64,000 nucleotides of DNA from assembly GCA_937871915.1 (NCBI GenBank), contig CALMPG010000134.1:1-64000 (forward strand). The letters are read 5' to 3'. This document shows positions 6,785 through 23,159 of the stretch, piece by piece. A program made the position numbers and the translations under genes. Positions within the stretch are counted from its first letter, which is position 1. Each line of letters starts with the position of its first letter. The notes below the pieces were generated by a model. It saw only the letters and a program-made list of their open reading frames with translations, had not been told where the DNA came from and did not search any database. Source of the DNA: an uncultured Phycisphaerales bacterium. Its GTDB lineage: Bacteria > Planctomycetota > Phycisphaerae > Phycisphaerales > UBA1924.

Positions 6785-7675
6785 ATGGGCGATGAACATG
6801 GTTCAACTTGGGTGGTCGAGACTCCGCGAGCGTGCGGCCGCGCGTTCACGGTGATCGAGTTGCTCGTGGTGGTCGCGGTGATCGCGGTGCTCATGGGCGT
6901 GCTGCTGCCGGCGCTGGCGGGAGCACGCGAGGCTGGCCGGGGGAGCGTGTGCCTTTCCAACGTGCGGCAGTTGCAGGTGGCGAGCGACACGTACGCGTCG
7001 GACCATCGGGATCGATACGCCCCCGGCGCGCCGGACGTATTGGCGAACCTGACGCGGTGGCACGGGTCGCGGCCCAGCATGGGCGCGGCGTTCGGGCCGG
7101 AGGGCGGCACGCTCTGGGAGTATCTCTCCGGCGGCGGCGGGCCGGGGGCTTCGCGGGCGGTGCGGGCGTGTCCGGGGTTTGTGGGCGTGGCGGGCGCGCT
7201 GGCGTCGGCGAGCGTCGGCTTCGAGCGGTCGGCGGGCGGGTATGGGTACAACAACGCGTTCTGCGGGATCGAGCGCTCGGGCGCGGGCGTGGACCCGGGG
7301 TCGGGGCGCGAGGTGTGGGTGCAGGTGACGGATCGGCTGGGTTCGCCCCGGGCCCGCTTCGAGCGGCCGACGGCGACGATGGGGTTTGCGGACTGTGCGC
7401 TCGCGGACGGGAATAGCGCCCCGGGATCGGGCGGGCTGATCGAGTACTCGTTCGCCGAGCCGCGCTTCTGGCCGGAACTGCCGGGGAACCGGGCCGACCC
7501 GAGCGTGCACTTCCGGCATAGGGGCGCGGCGAGCGTGGCGTGGCTGGACGGGCACGCGGGGGTGGAGCGGATGGGCTTCTCGTGGTCGAGCGGGGTGTAT
7601 GGGGTCGAGGCGAAGGCTCTTGGGGTAGGATGGTTCGGGAAGGCGGAGGACAACTCGGGGTTTGGGTACCGCTGA
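6785..7675 (+). CDS. Pseudopilin-like H-X9-DG protein
   Basis: The 296-residue product has a type IV prepilin-like N terminus: a short charged leader, then RAFTVIELLVVVAVIAVLMG, the cleavage/methylation segment with Glu at +5. Near the C terminus HRGAASVAWLDG fits the H-X9-DG motif of the large planctomycete family that combines this N terminus with a beta-rich body. Such proteins are thought to be processed by a prepilin peptidase and displayed in or beyond the envelope. ATG 6785 is preferred over TTG 6776 because AAGAGG lies 9 nt upstream. It is the third gene after the cobalamin riboswitch, 54 nt after the second, so probably co-regulated. Confidence 0.82.
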   Translation: MGDEHGSTWVVETPRACGRAFTVIELLVVVAVIAVLMGVLLPALAGAREAGRGSVCLSNVRQLQVASDTYASDHRDRYAPGAPDVLANLTRWHGSRPSMGAAFGPEGGTLWEYLSGGGGPGASRAVRACPGFVGVAGALASASVGFERSAGGYGYNNAFCGIERSGAGVDPGSGREVWVQVTDRLGSPRARFERPTATMGFADCALADGNSAPGSGGLIEYSFAEPRFWPELPGNRADPSVHFRHRGAASVAWLDGHAGVERMGFSWSSGVYGVEAKALGVGWFGKAEDNSGFGYR

Positions 7676-7683
7676 ACACAACG

Positions 7684-7702
7684 CGGGCGGCACGCCCGTG
7701 GT
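7684..7702. repeat. REP-like hairpin downstream of the B12 operon
   Basis: A 6 bp stem CGGGCG / CGCCCG with loop GCA, followed by TGGTA. It lies between the operon stop and the rpoC terminator. Confidence 0.5.
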
Positions 7703-7704
7703 AT

Positions 7705-7743
7705 CGAAAGAAAACGGGCCGCTCGCTGGTGCGAGCGGCCCGT
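7705..7743 (-). terminator. Rho-independent terminator of rpoC
   Basis: A 13 bp stem (7714-7726 with 7731-7743) around loop TGGT. Read on the minus strand it is followed by TTTTCTTTC, a typical U tract, so it ends the ribosomal protein-RNA polymerase transcript. The stem would also slow transcription arriving from the B12 operon. Confidence 0.88.
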
Positions 7744-7788
7744 GTGGGTGTGCGTTGTACTCCGGCGGCTTGCGCCGCTCGGCTCTGA

Positions 7789-12177
<4,389 letters not shown>

Positions 12178-12305
12178 GCTTGTCTCCGGGAGCGGCCCGG
12201 CTTTTTCAGCGGGCCCGGCTCCGAGTATTGCGTCTATCGAGAGGGCCGCGGGCGCCCGAATGTCACACTGAAACACACGTCACGAACTTGAACCGAACCG
12301 ACGCC

Positions 12306-12320
12306 CGTCGCGGAGCGACG
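12306..12320. repeat. Small GGA-loop hairpin in the rpoB-rpoC spacer
   Basis: CGTCGC / GCGACG with loop GGA, matching the loop of the other REP-like elements but with a shorter stem and no GTAG-type foot. It might also stabilise the intercistronic RNA. Confidence 0.45.
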
Positions 12321-12331
12321 AGGTGTCCGCG

Positions 12332-16144
<3,813 letters not shown>

Positions 16145-16272
16145 CGATGACCTCGTGATGGTTCGAATAGCGTGGCCGGCTCGACGCCGACGACGGTGGA
16201 ATGTCTACTTGGTTGACTGGTTCAAACGCCTGCTTTGCCCGAGTGCCCGCTGCTGAGTCGTTGGAATCTGTC

Positions 16273-16301
16273 AGTGTACCCTGCCTATGGCCTGCGAGCA
16301 A
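16273..16301 (-). promoter_or_regulatory. Possible internal promoter for rpoBC
   Basis: On the minus strand TTGCTC (16296-16301), a 17 bp spacer and TACACT (16273-16278). The match is moderate. It sits in the 328 nt rplL-rpoB spacer downstream of the rplL hairpin, where an internal promoter would let rpoBC be made independently. I see nothing else in that spacer. Confidence 0.35.
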
Positions 16302-16416
16302 GCCCCGAACTCTGATGGATTCCATACAACTTTTGCGAAGCGTCACCCCCTTATTAGGGCGTATTGACTCGCCAAACTGAACGTCCCGTGCCGCAATTCG
16401 GTGGCGTATCAACGGC

Positions 16417-16445
16417 AAGGGGCCCCCCGCAACGGGAGGCCCCTT
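16417..16445 (-). terminator. Attenuator-like hairpin between rplL and rpoB
   Basis: A 13 bp stem with one mismatch (AAGGGGCC... / ...GGCCCCTT), 28 nt beyond the rplL stop, with no U tract on either strand. Its place matches the rplL-rpoB attenuator known in other bacteria, which makes ribosomal proteins in excess over polymerase. Confidence 0.5.
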
Positions 16446-16472
16446 GGTGTTGAGCGATTCGGACGGGCGAAC

Positions 16473-16853
16473 TCAGGCGAGCTCGACCTGGCCGCCGGCC
16501 TCTTCGATCTGCTTCTTGAGCTTGTCGGCGTCGGCCTTGGGCAGGCCGGTCTTGACGGCCTTGCCGGGAGCCTCGACGAAGGCCTTGGCCTCGGCCAGGC
16601 CCAGGCCGGTCGCCTCGCGGACGACCTTGATGACGCTGATCTTCTTGGCCGCGTCGGCGCCCTTGAGGATGACGTCGAAGGAGGTCTTCTCCTCGGCGGG
16701 GGCGGCGGCCGCGCCGCCGCCACCGGCCATCACGACCGCGCCGCCGGCGGCGGCCTCGATGCCGTAGGTGTCCTTGAGGTACTTGCCGAGCTCGACGGCG
16801 TCCTTGAGGGTGAGGCCGGCGAGCTTGTCACCGAGTTCCTGGATGTTCGACAT
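16473..16853 (-). CDS. rplL: 50S ribosomal protein L7/L12
   Basis: The stalk protein of the large subunit, which recruits translation GTPases. The 126-residue product has the N-terminal dimerisation domain (about 1-35), an Ala/Gly-rich hinge (about 36-58), and the C-terminal domain with [30 protein letters not shown] and [19 protein letters not shown], the surface that contacts EF-G and EF-Tu. It lies 168 nt downstream of rplJ on the same strand. L10 and L7/L12 form the stalk complex, so the order fits. Confidence 0.97.
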   Translation of the reverse strand: MSNIQELGDKLAGLTLKDAVELGKYLKDTYGIEAAAGGAVVMAGGGGAAAAPAEEKTSFDVILKGADAAKKISVIKVVREATGLGLAEAKAFVEAPGKAVKTGLPKADADKLKKQIEEAGGQVELA

Positions 16854-17021
16854 GGGGATCTGCTTTCTTTGCGTGCGATTCGGGGATCTGGGTCCCGGAT
16901 CGCGGGGTCATGCACCAGAGAGGTCTCGGAACTGTTCCGATCTTTAAGCCGTGAGGCCCAATGAGGTGCGGTGATGTCTGAGAATCTCGATGACCCTTCG
17001 CCTGCGCGGAGGGCTCGTAGA

Positions 17022-17567
17022 TCAGGATTTCCTGGCGATGGTCTCGCCCTTTTCGAGTTTGGCCTCGATGGCCTTGACGAGGCCGGCGACGGTCGCGCCG
17101 GGGCCCTTGACCTGGCCGGCGAGGGTCTTGCCGGGGCCGAAGAGCAGCGCGACGGTCTTGCCGAGCGCCTCCTCGCGGGTCGGGTACTTGCTGAGTTCCT
17201 TGACGCCCTTCTCGCCCGTGAACAGGGTTCCGTCGAGGACGGCGCCCTTGAGCTCGAGGTTGGGGAAGTCGCCCAGGGCCTTGGTGAGTTCGCGGGCGAT
17301 CTCGACGACGCTGCCCCCGCCGTAGACGAGGGCGCTGTTGCCCTCCATGAGCGGGAAGAGCGGATCGAGGCCGGAGCCCTCGAGGGCCTTCTTGGCCAGC
17401 GAGTTGCGGATGACGGTGATCGAGACCTTCTTCTTGCGGAGAGTGCCGCGGAGCTTGGTCGTGTCGATGGCCTTGACGCCGCTGATGGAAATCAGCGTGG
17501 CGTCCTTGGTTCCGTCGAAGCGAGCCTTGTACTCGCGGATGATCATGTTCTTGACGGTCTTGGACAT
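17022..17567 (-). CDS. rplJ: 50S ribosomal protein L10
   Basis: L10 anchors the L7/L12 dimers to 23S rRNA. The 181-residue length is normal. The conserved TLRKKKVSITVIRNSLAKKAL RNA-binding segment and the following GNSALVYGG are present, and the C terminus is a Lys/Glu-rich helix that binds L12. The start ATG at 17567 lies close to a palindromic repeat (17572-17611) that contains its probable ribosome binding site (AGGA), so the hairpin may limit initiation. L10 operons are usually autoregulated by L10-L12 binding to the leader. Confidence 0.96.
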   Translation of the reverse strand: MSKTVKNMIIREYKARFDGTKDATLISISGVKAIDTTKLRGTLRKKKVSITVIRNSLAKKALEGSGLDPLFPLMEGNSALVYGGGSVVEIARELTKALGDFPNLELKGAVLDGTLFTGEKGVKELSKYPTREEALGKTVALLFGPGKTLAGQVKGPGATVAGLVKAIEAKLEKGETIARKS

Positions 17568-17571
17568 GGGA

Positions 17572-17611
17572 ATAGGTCCTATTCGACCTATAGGTCCGAT
17601 GGGACCTATAG
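17572..17611. repeat. GGTCC-TATAG palindromic repeat between rplA and rplJ
   Basis: A perfect 10 bp stem CTATAGGTCC / GGACCTATAG with loop GATG (17588-17611), preceded by another ATAGGTCCTAT unit (17572-17582). It fills the 59 nt gap between the L1 stop and the L10 start and is clearly less GC-rich than its surroundings. It could be a dispersed repeat or a control hairpin for L10. Confidence 0.75.
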
Positions 17612-17626
17612 AGGAGACACTTGAGT

Positions 17627-18328
17627 TCACTCTTCGACGGCGGCCTGCTGGATCTTGACCTCGACGCCCGGGGTCATGCACCCGGCGATGACGCACTTCT
17701 TGATGTAGACGCCCTTGGCGGCCGAGGGGCGCATCTTCTCGATGTGCTTGATGAAGTGCTCGAGGTTGGCGGCCAGGTCGGCCTCCTTGAAGGACATCTT
17801 GCCCACCACGGCGTGGACGTTGCCGCCCTTGTCGTTGCGGAACTCGACCTTGCCGGCGGAATATTCCTTGACGGCCTCGACGACCTGGGGCGTGACGGTG
17901 CCGCTTTTGGGCGAGGGCATGAGGCCCTTGGGGCCGAGCACCTTGCCGAGCTTGGACACCACTCGCATCATGTCGGGCGTCGCGACGGCGACGTCGAAGT
18001 CCATCCAGCCGCCCTCGATCTTGGCGACGAGGTCGTCGCCGCCGGCCTCGACGGCGCCGGCCTCCTTGGCGGGCTTGATGTTGTCCTCGCGGCAGAAGGC
18101 GATGACGCGCTTCTTGACGCCGATGCCGTTGGGCAGGCTCACCGAGCCGCGGATGGCCTGGTCGGCCTGGTCCGGGTTGATGCCCAGGTGCATGACGACG
18201 TTGACCGTCTGGTCGAACTTGGGGCCCTTGAACTTCTTGACGGCGGCGACCGCCTGCGCTGGCTCCAGGGCCTGGGTGGGCTTGAGGGTCGCGTTGGACT
18301 TGGATCGCTTGGAAATGAACTCTGCCAT
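17627..18328 (-). CDS. rplA: 50S ribosomal protein L1
   Basis: L1 forms the mobile stalk at the E site and binds 23S rRNA, and in many bacteria represses its own operon. The 233-residue product is of family length and carries [14 protein letters not shown] near the start, the strongly conserved [19 protein letters not shown] block (about 122-140), and the C-terminal domain returning to the N-terminal half. The start ATG 18328 is 3 nt after the L11 stop, which implies tight coupling with rplK. Confidence 0.97.
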   Translation of the reverse strand: MAEFISKRSKSNATLKPTQALEPAQAVAAVKKFKGPKFDQTVNVVMHLGINPDQADQAIRGSVSLPNGIGVKKRVIAFCREDNIKPAKEAGAVEAGGDDLVAKIEGGWMDFDVAVATPDMMRVVSKLGKVLGPKGLMPSPKSGTVTPQVVEAVKEYSAGKVEFRNDKGGNVHAVVGKMSFKEADLAANLEHFIKHIEKMRPSAAKGVYIKKCVIAGCMTPGVEVKIQQAAVEE

Positions 18329-18331
18329 GGG

Positions 18332-18763
18332 TTAGCCCTCCACCACAAGAACGCCCATGTTCCGGCACTGCCCCTCGATGATGCGGACGGCCGCGTCGAG
18401 GTTGGACGTGTTCAGGTCGGCCATCTTTTCCTTGGCGATGGCGGCGGCCTGGGTCTTGGTGATCTTGCCGACCTTTTCCTTGTTGGGAACGCCGGAGCCG
18501 GACTCGATCTTCGCGGCCTCCTTGATCAGGACGGCCGCGGGCGAGGACTTGACCTCGAAGGTGAAGGAGCGGTCGTTGTAGACCGTGATCACGCACCCGA
18601 CGACCTTGCCGTTGAGCTTGGCCGTGGCGGCGTTGAACTGCTGCACGAACTGGCCGGGGTTGATGCCCGCGCCGCCGAGAGCGGGGCCGAGCGGCGGGGC
18701 CGGGGTGGCCTTGCCACCGGGGGCCATGACCTTGATTTTGTTGACGATTTCTTTCTTGGCCAT
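18332..18763 (-). CDS. rplK: 50S ribosomal protein L11
   Basis: L11 binds the GTPase-associated region of 23S rRNA and is needed for the stringent response. The 143-residue product shows the Pro-rich [18 protein letters not shown] segment in the N-terminal domain and the C-terminal RNA-binding domain ending [13 protein letters not shown]. The start ATG 18763 is chosen for the family N terminus [11 protein letters not shown] and for GGGAGGTGG a few nt upstream. It is the first gene of the cluster; nusG and secE, usually just upstream, are absent. Confidence 0.97.
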   Translation of the reverse strand: MAKKEIVNKIKVMAPGGKATPAPPLGPALGGAGINPGQFVQQFNAATAKLNGKVVGCVITVYNDRSFTFEVKSSPAAVLIKEAAKIESGSGVPNKEKVGKITKTQAAAIAKEKMADLNTSNLDAAVRIIEGQCRNMGVLVVEG

Positions 18764-18896
18764 TGTGCTCCACCTCCCACCGGCTCCCACGCCCGACGGG
18801 GGCCTGGATGCACCCTCCGGCCAAGGAGAGGTGCGAGACGCGGTGGTTGAACGGTTGTGCTGGGATGTGCCCACGGGCCGGGCCCGGGGGGTCGGG

Positions 18897-18924
18897 ATAA
18901 TAGCGGAGATCGCCCACGGGACAA
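18897..18924 (-). promoter_or_regulatory. Promoter of the rplKAJL-rpoBC cluster
   Basis: On the minus strand, TTGTCC (18919-18924), a 16 bp spacer and TATTAT (18897-18902), a strong -10. It predicts a leader of about 125 nt before rplK, long enough for the feedback site often used by L1 or L11. Confidence 0.7.
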
Positions 18925-18962
18925 GGCGAAAATGCGCATCCGAACAACGGCCGACAATTCGG

Positions 18963-20231
18963 CTACTTGTTTGTGAGGGCCAGCGTCATCTCGTCGGCCA
19001 CCCTCGTGTCCAGCCCTTCGGCGATGGCCCGGTCGAGGACTTTTTTCGCCACGTCGAGCCGGCCCTCGCTCTGGGCCAGGACGCTGGCCGCGAAGAACGC
19101 GCCGCCGGTCTTGAGGCGGTTGGCGTACTCCATCACGCGGGTGAAGCGCCGGTGGTGGTCGGCGTCGGCGCCCGCGCCGACGGCCCGCGGGTCGAGCGGG
19201 TCGCGGGCGAGTTGGGGCTGCTTGGTGTAGGCGTGCAGCAGCACGGCGACGGCCTGGTCGGTCTTGCGGTCGTCGAGCAGGGCGATGGCCAGGAGCCGCT
19301 CCACGCCCGCGTCGTCGGGCGCGGTCTTCAGGTGGGCCTTGACCTGCTTGACGGCCTCCGCGGCGTCGCCGGTGCGCAGGGCAAACTCGGCCCGCTCGAG
19401 CGGCGTGAGCTCGCGGGCGGGCGCACCCGGGGGGGCCGCCAGGGGCCGCTGGTCGACGAGCACCGAGCGATCGGCGCCGACGACGAGATACGGGTTGTTG
19501 TATCCGTAGATCGCGGCGTTGGGATTGCCGAGGGTTGTGCCGGTGTATGAGACTGTTCTCGGGGCGCTCCACGGGGCGTAGTACGAGCGGTACAGGCGCG
19601 ACGGGTACTTGCCGAACGAGGAGTAGACGCCGTAGTTCACGGCGGGAAAGCCCGCGCCAAGATGGAACGCCAGACCCCAGTTGCTGTCGTTGTAGTAGCC
19701 GCGCACGTTGCCCGACGAGACGTCCACAATCGGGACGCCCCACCCGTTGTTGTAGCCCCACGGGTTCCACGTGCCGCGATAGCGGTAGTCGGAGGGGATG
19801 GCCCCCGCGTTCGCGCCATTGGGATAGCCCATGTAGCGCCAGTCGTAGATGTAGATATTGCCGTCGTTGCCGCTGTTGATCCAGCGACGCAGGCGGGCGA
19901 TGCCGTTGGAGCCGTCGTTGGGGGCGGGCGCCTGGGGCACCATCTGCCCGGCGGGCGGCGGGATGATCGGGATCTGACGGATCGCCGGATTCTGCTGCGG
20001 CACGCCCCCCGTGGCGGGAACGCCCTGGAGCGGGCCGATCGGCCCGGGGAACCTGGCGGGCACGCCAAAGCCGGGCTTGCCGCGCACCGGGGTGATGATC
20101 TGCGGTTGGGGAGCCGGCGCGGGCGTCTGGGCGGCCGGCGCCTGCGACTGGTCGCCGGTGGTCTGCGCCAGCGCGGGAACACTCAGCGCGCCGAGCGCGA
20201 TAGCCGCCGCGATGGATCGTCCAAGAGCCAT
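18963..20231 (-). CDS. Secreted tetratricopeptide-like protein
   Basis: I do not recognise a specific family. The 422-residue product begins with a clear signal peptide (about 1-20, ending ALAQ). A Pro/Gln/Ala-rich stretch (20-110) and a Tyr/Trp/Asn/Gly-rich segment (about 110-240; YDWRYMGYPNG, YNNGWGVP) follow. The C-terminal part (about 270-420) is helical with alternating TPLERAEFALRTGDAAEAVKQ, DDAGVERLLAIALLDD and FFAASVLAQSEGRLDVAKK, resembling tetratricopeptide repeats. Start ATG 20231 has an excellent AGGAGG site 6 nt upstream. It probably works in the periplasm or on the surface as a scaffold. Its stop lies about 40 nt before the ribosomal promoter. Confidence 0.75.
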   Translation of the reverse strand: MALGRSIAAAIALGALSVPALAQTTGDQSQAPAAQTPAPAPQPQIITPVRGKPGFGVPARFPGPIGPLQGVPATGGVPQQNPAIRQIPIIPPPAGQMVPQAPAPNDGSNGIARLRRWINSGNDGNIYIYDWRYMGYPNGANAGAIPSDYRYRGTWNPWGYNNGWGVPIVDVSSGNVRGYYNDSNWGLAFHLGAGFPAVNYGVYSSFGKYPSRLYRSYYAPWSAPRTVSYTGTTLGNPNAAIYGYNNPYLVVGADRSVLVDQRPLAAPPGAPARELTPLERAEFALRTGDAAEAVKQVKAHLKTAPDDAGVERLLAIALLDDRKTDQAVAVLLHAYTKQPQLARDPLDPRAVGAGADADHHRRFTRVMEYANRLKTGGAFFAASVLAQSEGRLDVAKKVLDRAIAEGLDTRVADEMTLALTNK

Positions 20232-20411
20232 GCCAACCTCCTGACCGCCAACCACGAGCCCGAAAACCCGCCCCCGCTCACCATGTACTCTAACGCGACC
20301 ATCGGTCCGAAGTTCCGCAATACATACCGAATCCGACCCGAACGCATGTTCCCGGAAGGGGAGCGGCCGTCGCGGTCGGTATCCGGATGCCGCGATCGGT
20401 AGACTCGGGGC

Positions 20412-21089
20412 ATGATCGAGTTGAAGGCCGACGAATGCCGCGTGCTGGGGGTCATGGTCGAGAAGGCCCACACCGTCCCCGGGCAATACCCGCTCACGCT
20501 CAACGCGCTGACGTCCGGGTGCAACCAGAAGAACAACCGCCACCCGGTCGTGGAGTGGGACGAGGAGCGGGTGTACGACGCGCTGGATTCGCTGCGGGCC
20601 AAGCGGCTGGTCAACGAGGTCATCCTCACCGGCAGCCGCGTCGCGAAGTTCAGGCACAACGCCCGTGAGGTGCTGGGCGTGGACACGGCGCAGCTGGTGG
20701 TGCTGGCGGAGCTGCTGCTGCGCGGCCCGCGGTCGCTGGGCGACATGCGCCAGAACGCGTCGCGGATGCACCCGCTCGAGTCGCTCGACTCGACGCGGGC
20801 CGTTCTGGAAAGCCTGGGCGCGCCGGCCCGGGCGGAGCCGCTGGTGAAGGAAGTCCCTCCCCCGCCGGGCGGGCGAGCACGCCTGTGGGTGCAGCTGCTC
20901 TGTCCGGGCCTGCACCCGATCGGGGCATCGACAGAACCGGCGTCGGGCGCGCCGAGCGAGCAAGCGCCGAGGTCGGCCGACCCGTCGCTGGCGGATCGCG
21001 TGCGGGTGTTGGAGACGGAAGTGGATCGGCTGCGGACGGGGCTTCGGCAACTCGCCGAGCGGGTGGGAGAAGCCGACCCGCTTGCCTGA
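20412..21089 (+). CDS. DUF480 / YceH-like protein
   Basis: The 225-residue product matches the YceH (DUF480) family, cytosolic proteins made of two winged-helix-like domains with no settled function. Diagnostic parts are the opening ECRVLGVMVEKAHTVPGQYPLTLNALTSGCNQKNNR, split here as residues 8-22 and 23-43, and the second half with AQLVVLAELLLRGPRSLGDMR. The C-terminal tail (about 195-220) is a short predicted coiled coil with heptad Leu. It is divergent from the secreted protein at 20231, with a 180 nt spacer. Confidence 0.85.
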   Translation: MIELKADECRVLGVMVEKAHTVPGQYPLTLNALTSGCNQKNNRHPVVEWDEERVYDALDSLRAKRLVNEVILTGSRVAKFRHNAREVLGVDTAQLVVLAELLLRGPRSLGDMRQNASRMHPLESLDSTRAVLESLGAPARAEPLVKEVPPPPGGRARLWVQLLCPGLHPIGASTEPASGAPSEQAPRSADPSLADRVRVLETEVDRLRTGLRQLAERVGEADPLA

Positions 21090-21182
21090 CCCTCGGATGC
21101 ACCGGTGTCGGATGCCGGGTCCGCCGGCGCGGCAGAAGGTGGGGCCAGATCGCGTCCGTAGCCGATGGTGGTTACGCTCTGC

Positions 21183-21926
21183 ATGATGCGATGCCGGAAG
21201 AACATCCTTGGTCGGGCCGGACCCGCGCTGGGCGTGGGCGCGATGGTGCTCGCCCTCGGATCATCGACCGGGTGCTCGCTGCTGCACGCCAGCCCGGGCG
21301 GGGTTCTGACGCTCAGCGGGGCGGACGGCTCGCACACGTTCGCCCCGGACTATTCCGTCGCCGCGTACCGGTCGGTTGACGCCGACACGTTCGACGTGTA
21401 CCTGTCGGACCTGCCGCGCGAGCGGCTCACCAATCACGGCGACCACCTCGCGGGCGCCTCGGGCAACCTCGTGCACGTCCACATCTTCCTGACGCCCGAC
21501 GCGGGCAATACGCCCATCGACACGACCGCCTGCAACTTCACCGTGCGCCACCTCGTGCTTGCGAGCGGAACCGCGGAAGCCCCCATCATGGGGCTGTACG
21601 CCGGGGGCGGGTTCGTCGCGACCTCGGGATCGTTGCTGGGTGGATCGATCTCGGGCGCGGTCAGCGCGGCCTCGGAGCGACTCAGCCGCTCGACGCCGGG
21701 GTTCAAGGACCTTCTCGGCTCGGCCTCGCTCTCGGGGCGATTCGGCGCGCCGGAGGACGAGCAGCTCGCCGACGCGATGTCCGGGAAACTGGAGCTGCTC
21801 CTGTCGAGCCTGCCGGTGGCGGCCAAGGACGAGGCGCCCAAGCCGGCGCCGATCAAGTCGCCGGTGAAGGCCCCGAGAAGGGCCGCCGACGCGAAGGGCG
21901 AAAAGGCGGACGAGGCGAAGAAGTAG
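21183..21926 (+). CDS. Hypothetical lipoprotein
   Basis: The 247-residue product has an N-terminal signal with the lipobox-like SSTGC (Cys near residue 31), so it is probably a lipid-anchored envelope protein. The body includes VYLSDLPRERL, HVHIFLTPDAGNTP and GLYAGGGFVATSG, and ends in a Lys/Ala/Pro-rich tail (about 215-247) that looks disordered. I do not know the family. ATG 21183 is used; ATG 21165 in the same frame is an alternative, and neither has a strong ribosome binding site. It converges on the amidohydrolase gene with 8 nt between stops. Confidence 0.65.
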   Translation: MMRCRKNILGRAGPALGVGAMVLALGSSTGCSLLHASPGGVLTLSGADGSHTFAPDYSVAAYRSVDADTFDVYLSDLPRERLTNHGDHLAGASGNLVHVHIFLTPDAGNTPIDTTACNFTVRHLVLASGTAEAPIMGLYAGGGFVATSGSLLGGSISGAVSAASERLSRSTPGFKDLLGSASLSGRFGAPEDEQLADAMSGKLELLLSSLPVAAKDEAPKPAPIKSPVKAPRRAADAKGEKADEAKK

Positions 21927-21941
21927 CGGCCGGGCTACTTC
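21920..21941. terminator. Shared hairpin across two convergent stop codons
   Basis: GAAGTAGC / GCTACTTC with loop GGCCGG. The two arms contain the TAG stops of the lipoprotein and the amidohydrolase. No U tract follows on either strand, so it may protect mRNA ends rather than terminate alone. Confidence 0.5.
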
Positions 21942-23080
21942 CAGCGAGATTCGACGAGATTCTCGGCCGCGCCACGGTACAACATTCGAAGCACGCTCGC
22001 CGGCAGTGAGAGGCCCCGCAGGCGCGGCGCGCTCATCGCGTCGTGCTTGGTCGGTTCGAGCATCATCAGGTCGGGGTCGGCGATGGGCGAGTCGAGGTCG
22101 AGGCTGGTCTCGAACATGGCCCGCGTGGCCCAGTAGCGGCTGGCGTAGAGGTCGAACGCGCCCTCGGGGCTGTCGGCGAGGTCGGCCATGGGGCTGACGC
22201 CCTGCTTCTGCGGGCGCAGGTGGTCTTCCTGCACGACGATGTCGGAGCCGAAGAGGAGGCGTCCGGCTCCCCCCCACTTCACGAAGAACGCGCGGGCCTC
22301 GGGCACGGGATGGCCGCCGACGGCCCGGACGACCCACTTGGTCGCGCTGGTGTCGAGCGAGAGATTCGGGTGACGGGTGAGCAGGCCGTCGAGGAAGGCG
22401 AGGTCCTCGGGCCAGCCGCCCATGTGGGCCGCGATCCACGGGCCTGGGAATTGGTCGAGCATGCGCTCGAGGCCCTCGTACTGCTGGCGCTTGGTGCCGT
22501 AGCGCGAGGCGTCGGTGTACCTGGCCTTGAACCAGGTATCTGGGTCCGCGATGTGGATCATGATCATCATGCCCAGCGACTGGCCGACCTCGCAGGCCTT
22601 GATCCGCCAATGGCTGTCCACCTCGGCCAGGTCGGTGGCGCCGAAGCCTTGGTCGGCGAGCTCCGGGATCAGGTCTCGCAGGCGCGGGCTGGCCCAGAGT
22701 TTGAGCATCCGCGAGCCGTAGTCGCGATGGAACGCCTCGATGGTCTGGATGTAGCCTGCCCGGAACGCCGCGTACCGGTCCGGCTCGCCGAAGGATGGGA
22801 ACGCGATGAACCGGGCCGAGTCGCCGAGGGTGTCGCGAACGACCGGGGCCTGGGCGAGTTGGGTCATGGTGTACGTGCGCTCGACACCGAAGAGTCGGCG
22901 GACGCGGTCGTAGACCCGGCAGGCCTCCGCCCCGGCGAGGTGGGCGTGGGCGTCGATGATCGGCACGCAGGGCGGCCCCAGGGCCGCGCCGGCGCGCCCA
23001 TAATCCCAGCCGTAGCGGTTGGAGGCCCGGACGACTCCCCCACTCCATTCTCCGGCGAGATTCGCTGGACTCTGAGGCAT
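21935..23080 (-). CDS. Amidohydrolase family protein
   Basis: The 381-residue product belongs to the metal-dependent amidohydrolase (Amidohydro_2) group. It shows the metal-binding DAHAHLAG near residue 40, a mid-protein HIADPDTWF segment, IAAHMGGWPEDL with the second conserved His, LSLDTSATKWV, and RLLFGSDIVVQ with the catalytic Asp. Members act as hydrolases or decarboxylases; the substrate cannot be named here. Start ATG 23080 has no ribosome binding site, but a TATAGT sits only about 5-10 nt upstream, so the mRNA could be leaderless. It is divergent from the glycosyltransferase that follows. Confidence 0.8.
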   Translation of the reverse strand: MPQSPANLAGEWSGGVVRASNRYGWDYGRAGAALGPPCVPIIDAHAHLAGAEACRVYDRVRRLFGVERTYTMTQLAQAPVVRDTLGDSARFIAFPSFGEPDRYAAFRAGYIQTIEAFHRDYGSRMLKLWASPRLRDLIPELADQGFGATDLAEVDSHWRIKACEVGQSLGMMIMIHIADPDTWFKARYTDASRYGTKRQQYEGLERMLDQFPGPWIAAHMGGWPEDLAFLDGLLTRHPNLSLDTSATKWVVRAVGGHPVPEARAFFVKWGGAGRLLFGSDIVVQEDHLRPQKQGVSPMADLADSPEGAFDLYASRYWATRAMFETSLDLDSPIADPDLMMLEPTKHDAMSAPRLRGLSLPASVLRMLYRGAAENLVESRWK

Positions 23081-23159
23081 TGGACACACTATAGACGAGA
23101 ATCGATACAACTCTCCCCCCGCTTCGCCGGTGGGATCATCGGAAGAGGGGCGTGCTCTC

